DNA from: an uncultured Paracoccaceae bacterium
GTDB lineage: Bacteria; Pseudomonadota; Alphaproteobacteria; Rhodobacterales; Rhodobacteraceae
Direction of reading: 5' to 3'
NCBI GenBank assembly: GCA_937952085.1
Contig: CALFYQ010000446.1
Span: 1 to 9,027, forward strand
DNA length: 9,027 nt
How positions within the stretch are numbered: position 1 is the stretch's first letter; the number at the start of each line of letters is the position of its first letter. The notes under the pieces are model-generated. The model did no database searches and was not told the DNA's origin. It was given only the letters and a program-made list of their open reading frames with translations. Both the position numbers and the translations under genes were made by a program. This document shows positions 1 to 6,500 of this stretch, one piece after another.

Positions 1-1
1 C

Positions 2-559
2 CCCTCGGGCGGCGGGGGCGGCCCGCGCGCCGCGCTGGCGACCGCCGTCTCCGCGCCGGCGCCGGCCCCCGCGAGCGCGCCGCGGGCGCAGGCCGCCGCC
101 GCGCTCGCCGCCTTCCCGAGCTTCGTCGAGGTGCTGGCGATGATCCGGGCCAGGGACATCCGGCTTCTCGCCGACGTGGAGGATTTCCTCCGCCTCACCC
201 GCTATCAGCCGGGTATCGTCGAGTTCTCGCCCGCGCCCGGCGCTCCTGCCGAACTGGCGCAGACGTTGCAGCGCCGGCTCAGCGACTGGACCGGCGCGCG
301 CTGGATGGTGGCGCTTTCCGACGCGCCCGCCGCTCCGACGGCGCGGGAGACGCGCGAGGCGGAGACGCGCCGGCGCTTCGACGAGGCGGCGTCGCATCCG
401 ATGGTCGCCGCCGCGCTCGCCGCCTTTCCCGGCGCCCGCATCCTCGCGGTGCGCGAGCCGCCGCCGCCGGAATCGGAGCCGCCGCCCGCCGAGGAGGGCG
501 ACCCCGGCTGGGAGGACCCCGGAGACGACTGGTCGCCGGTCGACTCGCACTTCGAGTAG
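2..559 (+). CDS. dnaX: DNA polymerase III subunit gamma/tau, C-terminal part (5' truncated by window edge)
   Basis: This is the last 185 residues of the clamp-loader subunit that dimerises the replicative polymerase and loads the beta clamp. The frame is open from base 2, with no start of its own, so the ATPase domain lies outside the window. What is visible is an Ala/Pro/Gly-rich linker (about the first 35 residues), then the conserved globular C-terminal region. That region has the family pattern of an Arg-rich helix, a segment like 'LTRYQPGIVEFSP', a helix 'LAQTLQRRLSDWTG' and 'RWMVALS', followed by a helix with 'HPMVAAALAAFPGARI'. It ends in a Pro/Glu/Asp-rich acidic tail, as in alphaproteobacterial DnaX. 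An internal ATG at 140 is not a credible start because the conserved reading frame continues upstream. The stop (557-559) is 18 bases before ybaB, the usual pairing, which supports the call. The assignment rests on recognised sequence character, not on an alignment. Confidence 0.88.
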   Translation, partial: PSGGGGGPRAALATAVSAPAPAPASAPRAQAAAALAAFPSFVEVLAMIRARDIRLLADVEDFLRLTRYQPGIVEFSPAPGAPAELAQTLQRRLSDWTGARWMVALSDAPAAPTARETREAETRRRFDEAASHPMVAAALAAFPGARILAVREPPPPESEPPPAEEGDPGWEDPGDDWSPVDSHFE

Positions 560-577
560 CGCCGCAAGGGAGGACGC

Positions 578-916
578 ATGTTCAAGGGTTTGGGCGACAT
601 GGGCAAGCTGATGGCCCAGGCGTCGCAGATGCAGCAGAAGATGATGGAGGCGCAGGAGGCGCTGGACCGGATCGAGGTGACCGGCGAGGCCGGCGCCGGG
701 CTGGTCAAGGCCACCGCCACGGCGAAGGGCAAGCTTCGCGCCCTTTCGATCGACCCCGCGCTCTTCAAGCCGGAGGACCGGGAGGTGGTCGAAGACCTCA
801 TCGTCGCCGCGGTCCAGGACGCGCAGGAAAAGGCGCAGGCCCGCGCCGCCGAGGAAATGTCGAAGCTCACCGAGGGCTTGCCGCTGCCGCCGGGGATGAA
901 GCTCCCCTTCGGCTGA
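578..916 (+). CDS. ybaB: YbaB/EbfC family nucleoid-associated protein
   Basis: A complete 112-aa protein of the usual family length. YbaB/EbfC proteins are small dimeric DNA-binding proteins that coat the nucleoid and are commonly encoded right after dnaX. The N-terminus (MFKGLGDMGKLMAQASQMQQ) is the typical amphipathic Met/Gln-rich helix. The middle has the strand region with 'VTGEAGAGLVKATATAKG', followed by 'LSIDPALFKPEDREVVEDLIVAAVQDA', both hallmarks of the family. The tail 'MSKLTEGLPLPPGMKLPFG' is the typical Gly/Pro-rich end. The start is supported by a strong ribosome binding site (AAGGGAGG, 566-573) five bases before the ATG. The gene is very probably co-transcribed with dnaX. In many bacteria recR follows; here it does not, and an RTX gene follows instead. 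Confidence 0.95.
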   Translation: MFKGLGDMGKLMAQASQMQQKMMEAQEALDRIEVTGEAGAGLVKATATAKGKLRALSIDPALFKPEDREVVEDLIVAAVQDAQEKAQARAAEEMSKLTEGLPLPPGMKLPFG

Positions 917-931
917 GCGCCGCGCATCTCC

Positions 932-941
932 TTCGCGCGAA
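932..941. repeat. 10-bp perfect palindrome after ybaB
   Basis: TTCGCGCGAA reads the same on both strands. It sits 16 bases after the ybaB stop, just before the locally AT-rich stretch ahead of the first RTX gene. It could be a protein-binding site, but short GC-rich palindromes arise easily in this genome. There is no T-run after it, so it is not a convincing terminator. Confidence 0.3.
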
Positions 942-942
942 T

Positions 943-970
943 CAAGTAATCGTGCTACCCTCCCAAGTAA
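943..970 (+). promoter_or_regulatory. AT-rich putative promoter/operator with two CAAGTAA direct repeats
   Basis: This stretch is much more AT-rich than its surroundings. It contains CAAGTAA twice (943-949 and 964-970), start to start 21 bp, about two helical turns. Overlapping the second copy, TAAAAT (968-973) matches the -10 consensus at 5 of 6 positions. I see no convincing -35 at 16-18 bp spacing, so promoter activity would need an activator or another sigma factor. The repeat pair would suit a protein bound on one face of the helix. This is a suggestion from position and composition only. Confidence 0.3.
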
Positions 971-988
971 AATACAGTCTTGGGAGGG
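958..988 (+). promoter_or_regulatory. Perfect 10-bp inverted repeat enclosing the RTX1 ribosome binding site
   Basis: CCCTCCCAAG (958-967) and CTTGGGAGGG (979-988) are exact reverse complements, separated by the AT-rich loop 968-978. The right arm contains the Shine-Dalgarno GGGAGG of the gene starting with GTG at 993. In RNA read through from ybaB, the ten-pair stem (seven G-C pairs) would hide the ribosome binding site. There is no T-run after the stem, so a factor-independent terminator is unlikely. As DNA it could also be an operator. Confidence 0.6.
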
Positions 989-992
989 CGTC

Positions 993-2666
993 GTGGCTGA
1001 TATTCCCCAGGACGACTCAACCAGCGCGCGAGTGTCGCCCGGCGGGTCGATTGCGTCGACCATCGACTTCGCGGGGGATTTCGACGCATTCCGCGTCGGC
1101 CTGATTGCGGGCTTCGTCTATACCTTCGACCTCGTCGGCGCGGATGGCGGCGGCGGAACCCTTTCCGACCCGGTGCTCGACTTCTTCGACCCGGAGTTCC
1201 AGTTCATCGCCGAGAGCGACGACGTGGTCGGCAAGGATTCCCGACTCCTCTTCACCGCCTCGGTCACCGGCGACCATTTCCTCTCCGCCAGCGGCTTCGG
1301 CGGCGCGCTCGGCGGCTACACGCTCAGCGTCAGCGCGCCCGTCTCCGGCGGCGGGTTCGGCGCGGACATTCCGGGCGATCGCTCCGGCACGACCTCCATT
1401 GCGCCGGGCGGCGCGCTGACGAGCGATATCGGCTTCACCTTCGACGTCGACGTGGTGCGGATCGAGCTTGAGGCCGGCGCCGCCTATACCTTCGGCGTGA
1501 CCGGCGCCGGCGCCGATCCGCTCGTCGACCCGTTCCTCCAGCTTTTCGACGCGGGCGGCGGCATTCTCGCCGAGAGCGACGACGCGGTCGGGCTCGATCC
1601 CCGCATCTCCTTCGTCTCGCCGGTCGACGGAACCTTCTTCCTCTCCGTCTCGGCCTTCGATGACGGAACGGGCTCCTACCGGCTCACCGCCTCGACGGCG
1701 ACGCCGGGGCCGGCGGACGACGAGGGCGGCCGCCTGCGGCTCGGCCAGGCCGCGACGGGAACGCTCGACTTCGAAGGCGATACGGACCGCTTCGCCGTCA
1801 CGCTCGAACGCGGCCACACCTATCGCTTCGCGCTCGACGGCGCGGGGCTCGACGACCCGTTCCTGACCCTGCTCGACCGGAGCGGCGCCGTCGTCGCCCT
1901 CGACGACGACAGCGGGCCCGGCGCCTCGTCGCTGATCGAGTTCACCGCGGCGCGGAACGGCCGGCACGTCCTGATCGCCGGCGCCGGGGATGACGGGGTC
2001 GGCGCCTATCGGATCAGGGCCGTGGAGATCGACGGCGCGTCGCCGGACCCGGTGCGCGGCTTCACCGCCGGCGCCGACATCCGCGCCGGCACGCGCGGCG
2101 ACGACCAGATGCGGAGCCTCGGCGGGAACGACAAGCTCCGCGGCCTCGGCGGCGACGACGCGCTCTTCGGCGGCGCGGGGCGGGACCGGTTGGCAGGCGG
2201 CGCCGGCGACGACACGCTGAACGGCGCCGGCGGCCAGGACCGCGAACTCGGCGGCGGCGGCGACGACATGCTGCTCGGCGGCGGCGGCGGGGACCGGATG
2301 ATCGGCGGCGCCGGGGCCGACACGCTCTCGGGCGGCGGCGGCGGCGACATGCTCCGCGGCGGTCTCGGCGCGGACCTGCTCATCGGCGGCTCCGGCGCGG
2401 ACCGCTTCGCGTTCACGATGCAGGACGGCGCCAACGTCATCGCCGATTTCAGCCAGGATCAGGGAGACCGCATCGCCATCTCCGGCGGGCTCGGCTTCGG
2501 CGATCTCGATATCGGCGCGGTCGCCGCCGGGGTGCGGATCGAGGCGGGGGACCTCGTGATCCTGCTGCGCGGTTTCGCGGCGCTGCCGACCTCCGGGCTC
2601 GATGCCGGCCGGGGCGACAAGGGCGACAGCTTCCTCGGCCTGACGGCCGACGATTTCCTGTTCTGA
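993..2666 (+). CDS. RTX protein with three PPC-like domains (RTX1), putative type I secreted protein
   Basis: A 557-aa, very acidic, Gly/Asp-rich protein with no N-terminal signal peptide. Three consecutive beta domains resemble the pre-peptidase C-terminal (PPC) family, at about residues 11-115, 132-235 and 247-345. Each has a 'D..F' strand after a D/G turn, a 'YTF/YRF' strand, a 'DP.L.LFD' segment, an acidic turn (ESDD at 74-77 and 194-197; LDDD at 303-306) and a closing 'G.Y.L/I' strand. The first two are clearly duplicates, 120 residues apart. Residues 366-470 are RTX nonapeptides (GGxGxDxLx). Residues 470-557 are an M10-metalloprotease-type C-terminal module ending in 'LTADDFLF', the probable type I secretion signal. 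No protease motif is visible (no HExxH zinc site), although PPC domains normally accompany secreted peptidases. The GTG start follows GGGAGGG (982-988). Function unknown; a surface or matrix-binding role is plausible. Confidence 0.85.
   Translation: MADIPQDDSTSARVSPGGSIASTIDFAGDFDAFRVGLIAGFVYTFDLVGADGGGGTLSDPVLDFFDPEFQFIAESDDVVGKDSRLLFTASVTGDHFLSASGFGGALGGYTLSVSAPVSGGGFGADIPGDRSGTTSIAPGGALTSDIGFTFDVDVVRIELEAGAAYTFGVTGAGADPLVDPFLQLFDAGGGILAESDDAVGLDPRISFVSPVDGTFFLSVSAFDDGTGSYRLTASTATPGPADDEGGRLRLGQAATGTLDFEGDTDRFAVTLERGHTYRFALDGAGLDDPFLTLLDRSGAVVALDDDSGPGASSLIEFTAARNGRHVLIAGAGDDGVGAYRIRAVEIDGASPDPVRGFTAGADIRAGTRGDDQMRSLGGNDKLRGLGGDDALFGGAGRDRLAGGAGDDTLNGAGGQDRELGGGGDDMLLGGGGGDRMIGGAGADTLSGGGGGDMLRGGLGADLLIGGSGADRFAFTMQDGANVIADFSQDQGDRIAISGGLGFGDLDIGAVAAGVRIEAGDLVILLRGFAALPTSGLDAGRGDKGDSFLGLTADDFLF
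2085..2402 (+). repeat. RTX nonapeptide array of RTX1 (27-bp period)
   Basis: About eleven to twelve tandem coding repeats of 27 bp encode the Ca2+-binding consensus GGxGxDxLx, with well-kept Asp at the sixth position (for example GGAGDDTLN, GGAGADTLS, GGSGADRFA). In RTX proteins this forms a parallel beta-roll that folds when calcium binds outside the cell. The DNA is extremely GC-rich because of Gly GGC codons. Confidence 0.85.
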
Positions 2667-2708
2667 CGCGCCGCCGCCAAATCCGCCATTGTCGCGCTCC
2701 GCCGGCGG

Positions 2709-3425
2709 ATGCGAGAAAGGCCCCGCAGCGGCCCGGACGGCCGGCCGCGCGGACCGGAGCTTCTGGGCGGCGGGGTCACATTGGAAGCCATCACCGTCAC
2801 CGGAGACGTTCCGCGCCGCATCACGCTCGTCATGCTTTCGGGCGGGATCGACAGCGTCTGGACGCTCTACCGGCTCCTGAAGGACACCGATGACGAGATC
2901 TTCGCCCACCACATCCACTTCGTGAACGAGGAGGGGCGGCATGAGGCGGAGGCCGCGGCCGCACGCGCGGTGGCCGGCTGGCTCCGCAAGCATGTGCGCG
3001 CGTTCCACTATTCCGAGACCGGGATCGACCATCGCAACATGCGCTGGTTCGGCTTCGACATCATGGGTGTCGGCTTCGAGGCGGGGATCTGCGCGCGCTC
3101 GCTCCTTCTCGCGCGGAAGCGTCCGATGGACCGCTGGACCATCGGCACCTGCGCCGAGGAGGGGCATGACGCGGAGCGCTTCGTCCATGTCGAGGCGGTG
3201 ATGGCGGCGAACTGCTACCCGGACCCGGCGCCGCCCTTCTTCCTCCTGCCGCCGGTCCCCAAGGCGCAGGAGGTGGCCGAGCTTGGCCCCGACCTCGCCG
3301 CGCTCTGCTGGACCTGCCGGCGGCCGAAACGGAAGCCGGAGGGCGGCTTCGCCGAATGCGGAAAGTGCAAGACCTGCAAGCTGATGGCCGAGATTCGGTC
3401 GGCCGGCGCGCCCGCCGGCGGGTGA
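2709..3425 (+). CDS. QueC-like PP-loop ATP pyrophosphatase (divergent 7-cyano-7-deazaguanine synthase homologue)
   Basis: Up to 238 aa, close to the usual QueC length. The PP-loop SGGIDS lies at residues 44-49 after a hydrophobic strand (ITLVML). This N-type ATP pyrophosphatase motif activates a substrate by adenylation. The C-terminal part has a QueC-type cysteine cluster: C203, C217, C220 and C223 (WTC, then CGKCKTC), with an extra C200, probably a zinc site. QueC makes preQ0 for queuosine and archaeosine, but I do not see its VPGRN-like motif. The middle ('DHRNMRWFGFDIMGVG') differs, so the substrate may differ. No other queuosine gene is nearby. Start uncertain: ATG 2709 gives a low-complexity Arg/Pro/Gly N-terminus and lacks a good ribosome site; TTG 2781, six bases after GGCGGGG (2768-2774), begins closer to the conserved core and may be correct. 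QueC-like proteins also occur in defence systems such as QatC of Qat, but no partner gene is visible here. Confidence 0.72.
   Translation: MRERPRSGPDGRPRGPELLGGGVTLEAITVTGDVPRRITLVMLSGGIDSVWTLYRLLKDTDDEIFAHHIHFVNEEGRHEAEAAAARAVAGWLRKHVRAFHYSETGIDHRNMRWFGFDIMGVGFEAGICARSLLLARKRPMDRWTIGTCAEEGHDAERFVHVEAVMAANCYPDPAPPFFLLPPVPKAQEVAELGPDLAALCWTCRRPKRKPEGGFAECGKCKTCKLMAEIRSAGAPAGG
3411..3422. repeat. 12-bp perfect palindrome at the end of the QueC-like gene
   Basis: CCCGCCGGCGGG is self-complementary and ends at the stop codon of the QueC-like gene. It encodes the Ala/Pro/Gly tail. It could form a short hairpin in the RNA, but no T-run follows, so it is weak as a terminator and may be only a result of base composition. 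Confidence 0.25.
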
Positions 3426-3517
3426 CGCGAAAGCGCCACAATTTACATTCAGTTTTTCACGTTGTTCTGGCTTTACCATGAGTTGGGTGACAGGGTGCCG
3501 GGCGAAGGGGCGTGTGC
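3426..3517 (+). promoter_or_regulatory. Intergenic leader of RTX2 with ribosome site that decides the start
   Basis: Bases 3437-3479 are strikingly AT-rich for this DNA and probably carry the RTX2 promoter. TTTACA (3442-3447) resembles a -35 box, but I find no good -10 at 16-18 bp, so no boxes are assigned. The ribosome binding site GAAGGGG (3504-3510) lies 7 bases before ATG 3518 and only 1 base before the in-frame GTG 3512. This selects ATG 3518 as the start. Confidence 0.45.
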
Positions 3518-6500
3518 ATGGCGAAGTTCGAATTCACGGTCACCACGACGGCCGACGATGGCGCGGGCTCGCTCCGGCAGGCCATCGCGGACGCGCAGGT
3601 CCAGATCGCCGCGGGGGGTGAAGACGCCTACGCCGCGATCACCTTCGCCCCGAACCTGGACGGCCAGACGATCTTCCTGCAGAGCCGGCTGAACATCACC
3701 AGCGGCGACATCCGCATCTATGGCGACTCGGATGGCGACGGCGACGCCGACATCACGATTTCCGGCGACAGCGACCAGAACGGGCAGAGCGATCTCGACA
3801 ATCCGCTAACGCCTGCGGTTAACGACGGCGACACGCAGATTCTACGAGTCGGGCTCGGCTCGACGGTCCTGCTCGACGGCCTGACGCTCGACCGCGCGAC
3901 GGCCTTCTACAGCGACGATGTCGGCGCGGGGAACGTGTCCGAGGCGAACGTCTACGGGATCGGTAATTTCGGCGATCTGACGATACGTAATTCGACGATC
4001 TCGAATTCCTACATCAACGCGCGGCAGGTCACCGTCACGCTGAACCAGGTCTCGCTCGACCTGAGCCCCATCGCCGCGCCGATCATGAACGGCGGCACGC
4101 TACGGATCGCGGACACGCTGATCACCGGCAGTAACGTGCGGGGCGCGGACGGGCGCGACTCTGATGGAACTGTCGTTCCGCCTTCGATTGCTGGCAAGGG
4201 CGCAGACGCGGCTGGTGGCGTGTTCAACAAATCAGGTGCGACGCTGCTTCTTGGGCGCGCCGGCTTTGACGGAACGGTGCTTGGTGGCCAAGGTGGCGAC
4301 AGCGTAAACAACTTCCAATCCGGCGCAGGCGGCGACGCGGCGCTCATCTCGATTAACCGAGGAACGATTGGCAGGTTCGAGAACTCTAATTTACTTGGAG
4401 CTGGTGTCACCGGTGCAACTGGCGGCGGTCCTGGGCAGATTGGAACGGGCAACAGCGGTCTAAGCGGCGATAGCGATTCTGACATCCGCGACGAAGGCAC
4501 TGGCACCTCTTTCGACTTCTTCTTCGTGCGCGACGGCGTCTCGCAGGGCATCGTCGGCACGGCCGGAAACGACATTCTCGGCTATGGCGGGGAGCAGAAC
4601 GTACAGCGCATTCTCGGCTTCGCCGGGAATGACACGATCCGGGGCGGGCAGGGCGGCGACACGATCTACGGCGGCTCCGGCAACGACGACATCCGCACCG
4701 GGCAGGCCGCCCTCGCCACCGGTGGGGCGGGCAACGACCTCTTCCGGGTCACCAGCGCCGCCGGTTCGCACAGCTTCTACGGCGGCGATGGCGGCGAGAG
4801 CGCGATCGACAACGGGTTCGACACGATCTCGTTCTACGAGTCCGGGTTTCAGGCCGGCGAGACGGGGGTCACGGTCAACCTCGGCCTCACCACCTCGCAA
4901 ACGGTGCGCGCGGGCCTGAACCTGACCCTTTTCGGGTTCGAGCGGCTCGTCGGCTCCCTCGGCAATGATGTGCTGATCGGCGACGTGGAAGATAACACCA
5001 TTTTCGGCGCATTCAGCATCAACCAGGATCCGACAAGCGGCAGCTTCGTGAACGGCGGCGCGGACACGATCGCCGGCGGCGCCGGCGACGATTACCTCGC
5101 CAATGCCGGGGACGGCGCCCGGCTTTATGGCCAAGCCGACGATGACTACATCGTCGCCGTGGGCGCGGGCGTCTACGCCAGCGGCGGGACCGGCTCTGAC
5201 ACGTTCATAGCGATCAGCGGTTCGATCGCCGTGCGCGGCGGAGGCGAAAACCTCGTCGATGGCGTGTTGGACGTCCTCAGATTCAGCACCGGCCAGGGTG
5301 TGAACTTCTCGCTCGGCGTCAGCGGCCCGCAGGCGGTGACATCGGCGCTGACGATCACGAGCCATCAGGAAATCGAAGGCGTCAGCGGCTCCACGCTCAA
5401 TGATACGATATCGGGTTCCGATGCGTTCGCGGGCCGCCTCTTCGGCCAGAATGGCGCGGACCGTCTCACCGCCGGCGCGATGGGCGACGAACTCAACGGC
5501 GGTGACGGCGACGACACGCTGACCGGCGGCGCCGGCGGCGACACCCTCGCGGGCGGAGACGACAACGACCGTCTGGCGGCGGGCGCCGGGACCAATGTCA
5601 TCGATGGCGGCGCGGGCACGGATACGGCGGTCTTCGGCGGCGCGCTGTCGGCCTTCGCGGTGAGCCGGAGCGGCGGGACCGTCACCATCTCCCGCGCCGG
5701 CGAGACGAGCACGATCACCAATGTCGAGAACTTCGCGTTCAGCGACGGTGCGCGAACGCTGGCGCAGCTGTTCCCGACGACCACCCCGCCGACGACGACC
5801 CCGCCGACCACCTCGGGCGGCGCGACCGGCGGCCCGGACCGGCTCTTCGGCACGGGCGCGGCGGAGCGGATCGCCGCGCTTGGCGGCGACGACACCGTGG
5901 CGGGGCGCGGCGGCGACGACCGCCTGCTCGGTCAGTCCGGGGACGATCGCCTGCTCGGACAGGCGGGCGACGACACGCTGCTCGGCGGCGCCGGCAAGGA
6001 CACCGCGCTCGGCGGCGGCGGCGGCGACCAGCTCAAGGGCCAGGGCGGGGACGATCAGCTGAAGGGGCAGGCCGGGAACGACACGATTCTCGGCGGCGGC
6101 GGCTCCGACACCGCGATCGGCGGCGGCGGGAACGACCAGCTGAAGGGCCAGTCCGGGAGCGACACGGTCCTCGGCGGCGGCGGCGCGGACACCGCCGGCG
6201 GCGGCGGCGGCGACGATCTGATGCGCGGCCAGGCGGGCGACGACCGCCTGCTCGGCCAGGCGGGCGACGACACGCTGCAGGGCTCCGCGGGCGACGACCA
6301 GCTGATCGGCGCGGCCGGGGCGGACCTTCTCGACGGCGGCCGGGGTTCGGACACCTTGACCGGCGGCGCGGGCGCCGACCGGTTCCAGTTCGCAGCCGGC
6401 GACGGGAACGACCGGATCACCGACTTCGTCCAGGGCCAGGACCAGATGGCGTTCCGCTCGGGCGCCGGAACCTTCGGCGACCTCGCCTTCGCGCAGCAGG

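Noticed and set aside
205..945. Antisense open frame of 246 codons over dnaX and ybaB
   Set aside because: Ser/Ala/Pro-rich shadow of two confidently identified genes on the + strand.
993..2666. RTX1 as a serralysin-type metalloprotease
   Set aside because: The C-terminal part resembles that of M10 proteases, but no HExxH zinc-binding motif or Met-turn is present. The N-terminal part is three PPC-like domains.
2709..3425. QueC-like gene as part of a Qat or CBASS defence system
   Set aside because: No QatA/B/D-like, nucleotidyltransferase or effector gene lies within the window. Neighbours are RTX genes, so the defence reading has no support beyond the family link.
1017..3479. Long antisense open frame (820 codons) across RTX1 and the QueC-like gene
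   Set aside because: It arises because GC-rich third positions suppress stop codons on the opposite strand. The translation is Arg/Ala/Glu-rich with no recognisable domain and it crosses two well-supported genes.
3512..3517. GTG 3512 as the RTX2 start
   Set aside because: The ribosome binding site (3504-3510) would be only one base away. ATG 3518 has normal spacing and the conserved opening follows it.
5831..6379. CRISPR-like or satellite array because of regular 27-bp repeats
   Set aside because: The periodicity is that of coded RTX nonapeptides in an intact frame. Units are adjacent and diverged, with no unique spacers.
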